Source of the DNA: Roseburia intestinalis L1-82
GTDB taxonomy: Bacteria > Bacillota > Clostridia > Lachnospirales > Lachnospiraceae
Assembly: GCF_900537995.1 (NCBI RefSeq)
Contig: NZ_LR027880.1
Span: forward strand, 391,001-455,000
Length of the DNA stretch: 64,000 bases
Reading direction: 5' to 3'
Shown here: piece after piece, positions 1 to 8,573 of the stretch
How positions within the stretch are numbered: the first letter of the stretch is position 1
How the letters are laid out: every line of letters begins with the position of its first letter
Notes under the pieces: model-generated
Database searches by the model: none
What the model saw: the letters and a program-made list of their open reading frames with translations, nothing else
What the model was told of the DNA's origin: nothing
Translations under genes and position numbers: made by a program

Positions 1-309
1 GATGATAACGGCATCATTCAGGAAGCAAAATTCAAGACATTTGGATGCGGTGCAGCCGTTGCAACCAGCAGTATGGCAACCGAACTTGTAAAAGGAAAAA
101 CGATCCAGGAAGCACTTGAAGTTACCAATAAAGCCGTTATGGAAGCATTAGACGGACTTCCACCGGTAAAAGTACACTGTTCCCTGTTAGCAGAGGAAGC
201 AATCCATGCAGCACTCTGGGATTATGCAGAGAAAAACGGTATCAAAATCGAAGGACTAGAGCGTCCGGTAAATGATATCAGCGAAAAAGAAGAGGAAGAA
301 GAATACTAG
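1..309 (+). CDS. NifU/IscU-like Fe-S cluster scaffold protein, 3' part
   Basis: The open frame enters from the left edge and gives 102 residues before the stop, so the N-terminus with the first cluster ligand is missing. The visible part holds the second ligand cysteine in FKTFGCGAAVATSS, the following helix (LVKGKTIQEAL) and the third cysteine in VHCSLLAEEAIHAAL, which is the NifU_N/IscU fold. Such proteins assemble [2Fe-2S]/[4Fe-4S] clusters using sulfur from a cysteine desulfurase, which is usually encoded just upstream and would be outside the window. The acidic tail EKEEEEEY is a lineage feature. Sulfur-amino-acid genes follow 29 bases downstream, which fits a sulfur metabolism locus. 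Confidence 0.85.
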   Translation, partial: DDNGIIQEAKFKTFGCGAAVATSSMATELVKGKTIQEALEVTNKAVMEALDGLPPVKVHCSLLAEEAIHAALWDYAEKNGIKIEGLERPVNDISEKEEEEEY

Positions 310-338
310 AAAAATATCAAATGAAGGAGAAGTGATCT

Positions 339-1646
339 ATGGGAAAGAAACATTTGAGCGAAAGAAATCTGGGTTTTGAAACATTGCAGTTACATGTAGG
401 ACAGGAGGAGGCAGATCCGGTTACAGATGCGAGAGCAGTGCCGATCTACGCAACCTCTTCCTATGTATTCCATAACAGCCAGCACGCAGCAGACCGTTTT
501 GGCCTGAAAGATGCGGGCAACATCTACGGAAGACTTACCAATCCGACCGAGGATGTATTTGAAAAAAGAATTGCAGCATTAGAGGGCGGTGTTGCCGCAC
601 TCGCAGTTGCATCCGGTGCAGCAGCGATCACATACACGATCGAAAACCTTGCACATGCAGGCGATCATATCGTTGCAGCAAATAATATTTACGGTGGTTC
701 CTATAACCTGTTAGAGCATACACTTCCGGACTATGGAATCACAACTACTTTTGTTGATCCACTCGATGTTTCAAACTTTGAAAAAGCGATCCAGGACAAC
801 ACCAAGGCTCTTTACATAGAGACATTTGGAAATCCAAACTCAGATGTCAGCGACATTGAGGCAATCGCAAAGATCGCCCATGCGCATAAAATTCCACTTG
901 TTGTGGACAATACATTTGCAACCCCGTATCTGCTCAGGCCGATCGAATACGGCGCAGACATTGTTGTTCATTCTGCAACAAAATTCATTGGCGGACATGG
1001 AACCGCAATCGGCGGTGTCATCGTCGACAGTGGAAAATTTGACTGGGAGGCATCCGGTAAGTTCCCTGCCATCACGGAACCGAACCCGAGCTATCACGGA
1101 ATCAGTTTTTCACAGGCAGCAGGCCCTGCAGCATTTGTCACAAGAATCCGTGCAATCTTACTCCGTGACACCGGAGCAACGATTTCACCGTTCCACGCAT
1201 TTATGTTTTTACAGGGACTTGAAACATTGTCCCTGCGTGTAGAACGTCATGTGGAAAATGCATTAAAGGTTGTAGAGTATTTAAACAATCATCCACAGGT
1301 GGAAAAAGTACATCACCCATCCGTTACAGAGGATAAAGAACAGCAGGAATTATACAAAAAATACTTCCCGAACGGCGGCGGTTCAATCTTTACCTTTGAG
1401 ATCAAAGGGGATGAGCAGAAGGCAAAAGATTTTATTGATAATCTTGAGATCTTTTCCTTACTTGCAAACGTGGCAGATGTGAAATCACTTGTCATTCATC
1501 CGGCTTCTACCACACATGCACAGTTAAATGAGGCAGAGCTGGCAGAGCAGGGAATCTACCCGAACACGATCCGTCTTTCCATCGGAACAGAGAATATCAG
1601 GGACATCATTGAGGATCTTGATGAAGCATTTAAGGCAGTAAAGTAG
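339..1646 (+). CDS. metY: O-acetylhomoserine sulfhydrylase (PLP-dependent)
   Basis: The 435-residue product has the length and sequence of the Cys/Met metabolism PLP family, MetY branch. It makes homocysteine from O-acetylhomoserine and sulfide, a direct-sulfhydrylation route to methionine. The PLP lysine is at about residue 215 in [11 protein letters not shown], and the family signatures [26 protein letters not shown] and the C-terminal [16 protein letters not shown] are present. AAGGAG stands before the ATG. It sits between an Fe-S scaffold gene and cysK, so the three probably share a sulfur-handling role. MetB or MetC activity cannot be ruled out from sequence alone, but the length of about 430 favours MetY. 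Confidence 0.9.
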   Translation: MGKKHLSERNLGFETLQLHVGQEEADPVTDARAVPIYATSSYVFHNSQHAADRFGLKDAGNIYGRLTNPTEDVFEKRIAALEGGVAALAVASGAAAITYTIENLAHAGDHIVAANNIYGGSYNLLEHTLPDYGITTTFVDPLDVSNFEKAIQDNTKALYIETFGNPNSDVSDIEAIAKIAHAHKIPLVVDNTFATPYLLRPIEYGADIVVHSATKFIGGHGTAIGGVIVDSGKFDWEASGKFPAITEPNPSYHGISFSQAAGPAAFVTRIRAILLRDTGATISPFHAFMFLQGLETLSLRVERHVENALKVVEYLNNHPQVEKVHHPSVTEDKEQQELYKKYFPNGGGSIFTFEIKGDEQKAKDFIDNLEIFSLLANVADVKSLVIHPASTTHAQLNEAELAEQGIYPNTIRLSIGTENIRDIIEDLDEAFKAVK

Positions 1647-1670
1647 AAATAAGTTCCTTATTTTTACTTT

Positions 1671-1698
1671 GAAGTCTGCAAAAAGCATTGCAGACTTC
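1671..1698 (+). other. Perfect intergenic hairpin between metY and cysK
   Basis: An 11-base inverted repeat (GAAGTCTGCAA and TTGCAGACTTC) encloses a six-base loop. No run of T follows, so it is not a simple intrinsic terminator. It may cap or process the metY transcript, or tune read-through into cysK 36 bases later. Confidence 0.5.
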
Positions 1699-1733
1699 AG
1701 AAATGAAAAATTTCAGAATAGGAGAGGAATATC

Positions 1734-2666
1734 ATGGCAAAAGTTTATCAGAGTGCAACAGATTTGATTGGAAACACACCTTTATTAGAGGTAACAAAAT
1801 TAGAGAAAAGCAAAGGACTTGAGGCAAAAGTTCTTATAAAACTTGAGTATTTTAACACATCAGGAAGTGTAAAAGACCGTGCTGCATATTACATGGTAAA
1901 AGATGCAGAGGAGAAAGGTCTTTTAAAGGAAGGTTCCGTGATCATTGAGCCGACTTCCGGAAACACAGGTATCGGTCTTGCTTCTATCGCAGCAGCAAAA
2001 GGATACCGTATCATCTTAACAATGCCGGAGACCATGAGTGTTGAGCGTCGTAACATCTTAAAAGCATACGGTGCAGAGATCGTTTTAACAGAGGGTGCAA
2101 AGGGAATGAAAGGTGCGATTGCAAAAGCAGAAGAGCTTGCAAAAGAAATCCCGGGAAGCTTTATCCCATCCCAGTTTACCAACCCGGCAAACGTACAGGC
2201 CCATTTCGAGACAACAGGACCGGAGATCTGGGCAGATACAGACGGTAAGGTAGATATCTTTGTTGCAGGTGTTGGTACCGGCGGAACAGTTACCGGTGTC
2301 GGACAGTACTTAAAATCACAGAACAAAGATGTAAAAGTTGTTGCAGTTGAGCCGGAGACTTCTCCTGTTCTTTCCAAAGGAACAGCAGGTCCTCACAAGA
2401 TCCAGGGAATCGGTGCAGGATTTGTTCCGGAGGTATTAGATACCAGGATTTATGATGAGGTATTTCCGGTAGCAAACGAGGATGCATTTACAACCGGAAA
2501 AGAGCTTGCAAAAGCAGAGGGTGTATTAGTCGGAATTTCCTCCGGTGCAGCTTTATATGCTGCAATCGAGCTTGCAAAACGCCCGGAAAACAAAGGAAAA
2601 ACAATCGTTGCCCTTCTTCCGGACAGTGGTGACCGTTATTACTCCACAGCATTATTCGCAGACTAA
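1734..2666 (+). CDS. cysK: Cysteine synthase A (O-acetylserine sulfhydrylase)
   Basis: The 310-residue product is a fold-type II PLP enzyme that makes cysteine from O-acetylserine and sulfide. The Schiff-base lysine is about residue 47 in SGSVKDRAA, the substrate loop PTSGNTGIGLA follows, and the phosphate-binding glycine loop VAGVGTGGTVTGVG and the C-terminal GVLVGISSGAALYAA are intact. The start has AGGAGAGG upstream. It follows metY in the same direction and ends before a strong terminator, so metY-cysK is probably one unit supplying both sulfur amino acids from sulfide. Confidence 0.93.
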   Translation: MAKVYQSATDLIGNTPLLEVTKLEKSKGLEAKVLIKLEYFNTSGSVKDRAAYYMVKDAEEKGLLKEGSVIIEPTSGNTGIGLASIAAAKGYRIILTMPETMSVERRNILKAYGAEIVLTEGAKGMKGAIAKAEELAKEIPGSFIPSQFTNPANVQAHFETTGPEIWADTDGKVDIFVAGVGTGGTVTGVGQYLKSQNKDVKVVAVEPETSPVLSKGTAGPHKIQGIGAGFVPEVLDTRIYDEVFPVANEDAFTTGKELAKAEGVLVGISSGAALYAAIELAKRPENKGKTIVALLPDSGDRYYSTALFAD

Positions 2667-2730
2667 AGAAAGCGTATCGCCTGAAAAACAGGTAATAGCC
2701 TTAAAAATAAATCATAGACAAAAACAGGCA

Positions 2731-2765
2731 AAAAAGTGTCACATCGTATGGTGTGGCACTTTTTA
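2731..2765 (+). terminator. Intrinsic terminator after cysK
   Basis: AAAAAGTGTCACA pairs with TGTGGCACTTTTT (one G-U pair) around an eight-base loop and runs into TTTTTATTTTG. The A-run on the other side means it could also work on the minus strand. Confidence 0.85.
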
Positions 2766-2853
2766 TTTTGTGGCAAGTGTGCTAAAATTACATTTAATAC
2801 ATTATAATCTTTTAACATAAAAGAAATCATTATGGCATAAAGTGAGGACACAG

Positions 2854-3531
2854 ATGGAAGCGAAAAGACAGGATATCGGGATGGATATAGATGAAAATAA
2901 AAAAGATACACAAAATAAAACCAATACACAGGATAAGGCCGATACATCAAATAAAGAGGATAAGCCGGATGGATCAGAAAAAGAGGAAGCACAGAAAAGT
3001 ACGTCGGCATCGCGCGAGATTTTAAGCTGGGTACTTACATTTGCCCTGGCGATCGGGGCAGCATTTCTGATCAAGAATTATCTGATCATCAACGCAGATG
3101 TGCCGACAGGCTCCATGGAAAATACGATCATGCCGGGGGACCGCCTGATCGGAAATCGTCTCGCATTTTTAAAGGATACACCGGAGCGCGGGGATGTTGT
3201 GATTTTCCATTATCCGGATGATGAGGAAGAACTTTATGTAAAAAGAGTGATCGGACTGCCGGGGGAGGAAGTCCGCATTGACGATGGAAAGATTTATATT
3301 GATGGAAGTGAAACGCCGCTGGAGGAAGATTATTTGAAGGAAGAATGGACGGTGGCAACAGGACCATATTTATTTGAAGTACCGGATGACTGTTATCTGG
3401 TATTAGGGGATAACCGGAATGACTCCTGGGACGCGCGTTACTGGGATAACAAATATGTAAGTATCGATAAAATCCTCGGTAAAGGAGAGGTCATTTACTG
3501 GCCGCTGCAGGACATCGGAAAAATCAGATAG
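2854..3531 (+). CDS. lepB: Type I signal peptidase
   Basis: About 225 residues. An unusual, highly charged cytoplasmic N-terminus of about 50 residues rich in Lys/Asp/Asn/Thr is followed by one membrane segment (WVLTFALAIGAAFLIKNYLI) and the peptidase S26 domain. The catalytic Ser is about residue 87 in TGSMENTIMPGDR and the Lys about residue 130 in YVKRVIGLPGEEV; the later box LGDNRNDSWDARYW is intact. It cleaves signal peptides of exported proteins on the outer face of the membrane. The ATG at 2854 has GAGG six bases upstream; a GTG at 2842 in frame is less well placed. It stands alone between a terminator and the next gene. Confidence 0.92.
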   Translation: MEAKRQDIGMDIDENKKDTQNKTNTQDKADTSNKEDKPDGSEKEEAQKSTSASREILSWVLTFALAIGAAFLIKNYLIINADVPTGSMENTIMPGDRLIGNRLAFLKDTPERGDVVIFHYPDDEEELYVKRVIGLPGEEVRIDDGKIYIDGSETPLEEDYLKEEWTVATGPYLFEVPDDCYLVLGDNRNDSWDARYWDNKYVSIDKILGKGEVIYWPLQDIGKIR

Positions 3532-3609
3532 CAATCAAAAATGCATAGATTTTAAATGGAAGTGTTTGGAAACAGGCATTGTATGAGATCGGACACAGGG
3601 GGATCAGAC

Positions 3610-4773
3610 ATGATAACATTTCTTTCAAAGTTTTTTATTAAAGAAAAAGAGGATAAAGGAAAGATCAGACAGGAGTATGGTATTCTCTGCGGTATGGTCG
3701 GAATCTTTTTAAATATTCTGCTTTTTTGTGGCAAATTTTTTGCAGGAACGATCAGCCATTCGATCGCTGTGACTGCGGATGCATTCAACAACCTGTCAGA
3801 TGCAGGATCTTCCGCTGTTACGCTGATCGGATTTAAGCTGGCAGGAGCAAAACCGGACTCGGAGCATCCGTTTGGCCACGGACGGATCGAATATGTATCG
3901 GGACTGATCGTTGCGGCAGCAATCCTTTTGATGGCGTATGAACTGATCAGGGATTCTATTATAAAGATCATTCATCCGGAAGAAACAGAGTTTTCCGTAA
4001 TGGTGGTTGTGATCCTCATTATTTCGATTCTTGTAAAACTGTATATGTATCTTTATAACAGTGGGGTTGCAAAAAAAATTGACTCTGCTGCCATGAAGGC
4101 AACGGCAACCGACAGTCTGAGCGATACCTGCGCAACAGCAGTGGTACTTGTGGCAGCTTTGATCGGACATTTTACCGGAATCTATGTGGATGGCTATTGT
4201 GGTGCATTAGTTGGTGTATTTATCATGTTTGCGGGCATCGGAGCTGCGAAAGATACCTTAAATCCGCTTTTAGGGCAGCCGCCGGAGGAGGAATTTGTGC
4301 AGAAGATCGATCAGATCGTAATGGCACATGAGGAGATCTGTGGAATCCATGACCTGATCGTACACGATTATGGCCCGGGAAGACAGATGGTATCACTGCA
4401 TGCGGAAGTACCTGCGGAGGGCAATATCTTAGAGATCCATGATATTATTGATAATGTTGAAAATGAATTAAAAGAAAAGTTAGGCTGTGATGCGACGATA
4501 CATATGGATCCGATCGTGACATCGGATGAACATGTCAGCGAGATGAAAGCGGCGGTAATATCTATTATCAAGGGAATTGATGAGCGGATCAATATGCATG
4601 ATTTCCGCGTTGTAACGGGACCGACACATACGAATATTATATTTGATGTCCTGATACCGTATAAGTTTCAGATACAGGATGATGAGCTGGCAGCACGTAT
4701 TACATCACAGGTAAGGGAACGTCTTGGAAATAATTATTACGTGGTTATCAAAGTAGATCATTCCTACGTGTAA
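3610..4773 (+). CDS. Cation diffusion facilitator family transporter
   Basis: A 387-residue membrane protein of the CDF family, which exports divalent metals such as Zn, Fe or Mn against protons. The metal-site motifs are visible: ADAFNNLSDAGS in an early membrane helix, HPFGHGRIEYV in the next loop, and TATDSLSDTCATA in a later helix, giving two Asp/His layers. A cytoplasmic C-terminal domain of about 180 residues is longer than in FieF and may contain a second ferredoxin-like unit. The ATG at 3610 is preferred because AGGGGG lies seven bases upstream; an in-frame ATG at 3556 has no good site. The metal cannot be told from sequence. Confidence 0.88.
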   Translation: MITFLSKFFIKEKEDKGKIRQEYGILCGMVGIFLNILLFCGKFFAGTISHSIAVTADAFNNLSDAGSSAVTLIGFKLAGAKPDSEHPFGHGRIEYVSGLIVAAAILLMAYELIRDSIIKIIHPEETEFSVMVVVILIISILVKLYMYLYNSGVAKKIDSAAMKATATDSLSDTCATAVVLVAALIGHFTGIYVDGYCGALVGVFIMFAGIGAAKDTLNPLLGQPPEEEFVQKIDQIVMAHEEICGIHDLIVHDYGPGRQMVSLHAEVPAEGNILEIHDIIDNVENELKEKLGCDATIHMDPIVTSDEHVSEMKAAVISIIKGIDERINMHDFRVVTGPTHTNIIFDVLIPYKFQIQDDELAARITSQVRERLGNNYYVVIKVDHSYV

Positions 4774-4812
4774 AGGAGTCGGGCAATTCAGATTTTTACA
4801 AAGGAGAAACGT

Positions 4813-5865
4813 ATGCAGACAAGTAACAAAGAACTGATCCTGCTGGTAGATGATGATCCGGGCAATCTCAAAAGAGCACAGACGATTCTGGGGGAAGAAT
4901 TTCGTATTTCTGCGACTACATCTGGGAAAATGGCATTGTCACTTCTTTCAAAAGTGACACCGGATCTGATCCTTTTGGATGTAAATATGCCGGAAATGAA
5001 CGGATTTGAAACACTGAAAAAGATTCGGGAACTTGAAAATGGATCTATGATACCGGTTGTGTTTCTGACCGGTGATAATGATGCTGAAACAGAAACAAAA
5101 TGTTTTGAGGCAGGGGCTATGGATTTTGTCGGGAAGCCGTTTGTTTCCCAGGTATTAGTCAGCCGTGTGAAACGAATTTTAGAGAACAGACAGTACCAGA
5201 ATCATTTAGAAGAGATGGTCGCCTCGCAGGTTGCGGAAATGACGCGTATGCAGGATGAAGTGATTACCGGTATCGCCAACCTGATCGAGAGCCGTGATGG
5301 CAGTACGGGACTTCATGTAAAAAATACCCAGAATTATGTACAGATACTGACAAAAGCGTTGAGGGAAAAGGGGATGTATCCGGATATCCTTGATCATAAT
5401 TATGAGCTCAATACAGTAAAGGCATCGGTACTTCACGATATTGGAAAAATAAAAACACCAGATGCGATTCTTTTAAAACCGGGACGGCTGACGGACGAAG
5501 AGTTTGAAGTCATGAAACAGCATACGGTAGCCGGGTGTGAGATCATTGACCGGATCATCGGAAATGTGGAACATGAGGAATATGTGGATATTGCCAGAAA
5601 AATAGCACGATATCATCATGAAAGATGGGACGGTACGGGCTATCCGGATGGATTATCCGGGGAGGAGATTCCGTTATGTGCAAGGATCATGGCACTTGCT
5701 GATGTTTTTGATGCATTATATCAGGACCGGTGTTATAAGAAAGCAATCCGTCCCGCATCTAAGGTGTTTGAAATTATAAAGGAAAATAGCGGCTCTCAGT
5801 TTGATCCGAACCTTACAGAGATATTTCTGGAATTGCAGAGGGAAATTACAGACATAAGTGAATGA
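4813..5865 (+). CDS. Response regulator with HD-GYP output (cyclic-di-GMP phosphodiesterase type)
   Basis: The 350-residue protein has a receiver domain (residues about 8-125; acidic pocket LLVDDD and phospho-acceptor Asp about 56 in LILLDVNMPEM) joined to an HD-GYP domain (about 140-345). Metal ligands HDIGK (about 208) and HHERWDGTGYPDG (about 268-280) are intact, so it should be an active phosphodiesterase for cyclic-di-GMP or a related dinucleotide, switched by phosphorylation. AAAGGAG precedes the start. It is the first gene of a three-gene signalling unit with two hybrid kinases that start just at its end, which are its obvious phosphate donors. Confidence 0.92.
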   Translation: MQTSNKELILLVDDDPGNLKRAQTILGEEFRISATTSGKMALSLLSKVTPDLILLDVNMPEMNGFETLKKIRELENGSMIPVVFLTGDNDAETETKCFEAGAMDFVGKPFVSQVLVSRVKRILENRQYQNHLEEMVASQVAEMTRMQDEVITGIANLIESRDGSTGLHVKNTQNYVQILTKALREKGMYPDILDHNYELNTVKASVLHDIGKIKTPDAILLKPGRLTDEEFEVMKQHTVAGCEIIDRIIGNVEHEEYVDIARKIARYHHERWDGTGYPDGLSGEEIPLCARIMALADVFDALYQDRCYKKAIRPASKVFEIIKENSGSQFDPNLTEIFLELQREITDISE

Positions 5866-5876
5866 GAGGGGACGTT

Positions 5877-8573
5877 ATGATAAGAGAAATCAAAAAGGAC
5901 AGGGCGGGAGTGATCCCGTATGTACTTTATTTCATATATACTGTTTATATGGTAGTGGCAGCAGTTTATTTAAAATGGCCAAGCTGGGTAGCTGCGGTGA
6001 TAATTTGTGGGCTTTTGGCGAGTATCGGACTTCGGATGCTGACAGGACGGTACAGCAGACTGGCGAAGTTATTTTGTTCTGTTATGATATGGATGAATAT
6101 TATTTTATATACGGTATTCACGGACGGTTCGTCTCTTACCATGGCAACAGTAGCAGCAAGTGTTGTGATGTTGTCTCTTTTTGATCTGATCGAGATCAAT
6201 TATATTTCGTTGGTAGCAACGATCTTTTTGTTTTGTCTTGATACATTCCTGTTAGATAAAGTAAGTTATGATAATCCGATACGGGAAATGGAATTTTTTA
6301 TGCAGTTTTTTGCGATCATTATTCTCGAGATCATGGAAAATAAACAGTTAAAAAACCGTATACAGCATGATATGGAATTCAATGAGACAATGCGTGAACT
6401 CGAGGATGCCAAACAGGCAAAAGATGATTTTATGGCAAATATTTCGCATGAGATCCGTACACCGTTAAATTCTATCATCGGAATCGGATCAGAATTACTG
6501 GATGCGAAAGTGGATGATACGACAAAGGAACAGCTGTATGATATTACAGTTGCGGGCAGGAATCTGATGTCTTTGGTATCAGATATCCTGGATTTTTCAG
6601 AACTTGAAAATGACACGATGGAGCTGGTGGAAGAACCATATAACATTACGTCTGTGATCAATGATGTGGTTAACATGGCACATGTGTGGAATAAAGAAAA
6701 GAATCTTGAGATCATTGTGGATTGTGAGGCGGATATTCCGAATAACCTGCTTGGAGACAGTCAGAAAATATATCGCATTATCTTAAATCTCATCAACAAT
6801 GCGATCAAATTTACAGATGCCGGTGGTGTCATTTTGTTTGTCGGCGCCCGCAAGGAATCATACGGCATCAATCTTATGGTAAAGGTGAAAGATACCGGAA
6901 TCGGGATGAGCGAAAAAAATATAGATGCACTGGAAAACACATACAATCAGGTAGATACGACCCGTGACCGGCGTGCGGGGGGCATTGGCTTAGGTCTTGC
7001 AATCTCACGTAAAATGATTGCAAAAATGAATGGACATATGCATATTGAGAGTGTTCCTGATGCAGGGACGACGGTTTCTATTATCATTCCACAGAGAGTA
7101 CTGACGGATATGCCGCTTGTATCCGTGCGTGATGCCGGAGATAAAAAGATCATTTTTTATATGGATCTCGAAAGATACCGTTTCGGACAGCTTCGTGACG
7201 GATATCTTGAATGTATACAGAGGATGGTCGATCAGCTTCATGTAGATGCCGTGCGCTGTTCGACCATGCATGAACTAAAAAACCGCATCGATCATGAAAA
7301 TTATCAGTTTTTGTTTGTTGCGGATGTCGAATATTTTATAGATCAAAGTTATTTTGACAGCCTGACTGCAAAAATGAAAGTTGTTGTCATGGCAAACAGG
7401 GATTGTGATCTGCAAAAAATCGGACCGGAAGTTCTGCTTATCTATCGCCCGATGCATGTATTCTCGGTTGCAACCATTTTGAATGGAGAAAAACTTCAGC
7501 AGGACGCATACGACGAACGGTGGCATCATGACAGATTCCGTGTAAAAGGAGCCAAAATTCTTGCAGTGGATGACAGTGCCATGAATTTAAAAGTTGTTTC
7601 AAGTCTGTTAAGCCATTATGGCATCACGATCGATACGGCATTGAGCGGTAGTGAGGCAATTGATAAAATCAGTGACAGAAGCTATGATCTCGTGTTTATG
7701 GATCATATGATGCCGGAAATGGATGGCGTGGAATGTATGCACAGGATTCATGAATTACCGCGGTTCCGTGAACGGAAAATACCGATCATTGCACTGACAG
7801 CCAACGCCATAGGCGGAGCCAGAGAGATGCTGATCAGGGAAGGATTCGATGATTTTGTTGCGAAACCGATTGAAAAATCTGCGATGGAACGTGTCCTTCG
7901 CAAATATTTAAGCATGTTTATTGAAAAAGATACGGGAGAGGAACAGGTTACCTGCAAGACAGAAGAAAACAGTGGATTATCCGGACAATTCAAAGAAGGA
8001 GGGAAAGAATTTGAGGCTGCAGGAATTGACCGCCGGCTTGGGCTTTCCTACTTTGACAATAATGAAGCGGATTATATGGAGATCGTGCAGTGTTTTTATG
8101 AACAGGGAAGAAGTCAGATCCAGACATTACAGGAGCTGTATGATAAAAAAGACTGGGAAAATTATAAGATCAATGTACATTCCCTGAAAGGACAAAGTCT
8201 TACGATCGGTGCAAAAGAGCTTTCAAAAAGGGCAAAGAGGATGCAGGAGGCATGTGAGCATGGGGATGAAAATTATATCATACAAAACCATACGGAGCTG
8301 ATCGCAGACTACTGTTCGATCCTTGATGGGCTGTCTAAGTATGTGACGGTGGGGGAAGAAAAAAATCCAGTGCAGAAACTATCGGCAGCAATCGACAATT
8401 TTGACCAGGCAGAGGCAATGAAGCTGTTAGAGATGATAAAAAATGAGACGGGCAGTTCGATGGCGGATTCGGATGCACAGTTGATCGCTGATATGGAAGC
8501 CCAGATTGAACTGTTTGATTTTATCAGTGCTGCGGAAACATTAAAAAAATGGGGAGGTGCGGACAATGAGTAA
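5877..8573 (+). CDS. Membrane hybrid histidine kinase with pseudo-receiver, receiver and HPt domains
   Basis: About 898 residues. Five or six hydrophobic segments span residues about 8-155, followed by HisKA with phospho-His about 191 (NISHEIRTPLNS), an ATPase domain (NLINNAIKF, DTGIGMS, GIGLGLAIS), a poorly conserved receiver-like stretch (about 425-550) without a recognisable phospho-Asp pocket, a canonical receiver (Asp about 609, FMDHMMPEMDG), and a C-terminal HPt domain (His about 768, INVHSLKGQS). This is a complete His-Asp-His phosphorelay in one chain. No periplasmic sensor domain is obvious, so the membrane part may be the sensor. ATG 5877 has GAGAGGGG upstream; ATG 5862 overlaps the previous stop and is an alternative. 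It is translationally coupled on both sides. Confidence 0.9.
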   Translation: MIREIKKDRAGVIPYVLYFIYTVYMVVAAVYLKWPSWVAAVIICGLLASIGLRMLTGRYSRLAKLFCSVMIWMNIILYTVFTDGSSLTMATVAASVVMLSLFDLIEINYISLVATIFLFCLDTFLLDKVSYDNPIREMEFFMQFFAIIILEIMENKQLKNRIQHDMEFNETMRELEDAKQAKDDFMANISHEIRTPLNSIIGIGSELLDAKVDDTTKEQLYDITVAGRNLMSLVSDILDFSELENDTMELVEEPYNITSVINDVVNMAHVWNKEKNLEIIVDCEADIPNNLLGDSQKIYRIILNLINNAIKFTDAGGVILFVGARKESYGINLMVKVKDTGIGMSEKNIDALENTYNQVDTTRDRRAGGIGLGLAISRKMIAKMNGHMHIESVPDAGTTVSIIIPQRVLTDMPLVSVRDAGDKKIIFYMDLERYRFGQLRDGYLECIQRMVDQLHVDAVRCSTMHELKNRIDHENYQFLFVADVEYFIDQSYFDSLTAKMKVVVMANRDCDLQKIGPEVLLIYRPMHVFSVATILNGEKLQQDAYDERWHHDRFRVKGAKILAVDDSAMNLKVVSSLLSHYGITIDTALSGSEAIDKISDRSYDLVFMDHMMPEMDGVECMHRIHELPRFRERKIPIIALTANAIGGAREMLIREGFDDFVAKPIEKSAMERVLRKYLSMFIEKDTGEEQVTCKTEENSGLSGQFKEGGKEFEAAGIDRRLGLSYFDNNEADYMEIVQCFYEQGRSQIQTLQELYDKKDWENYKINVHSLKGQSLTIGAKELSKRAKRMQEACEHGDENYIIQNHTELIADYCSILDGLSKYVTVGEEKNPVQKLSAAIDNFDQAEAMKLLEMIKNETGSSMADSDAQLIADMEAQIELFDFISAAETLKKWGGADNE

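Noticed and set aside
1671..1698. Intrinsic terminator between metY and cysK
   Set aside because: Perfect stem but no T run after it; listed as a plain hairpin.
2545..2820. Plus-strand frame at the end of cysK
   Set aside because: Out of frame with cysK and running through its terminator.
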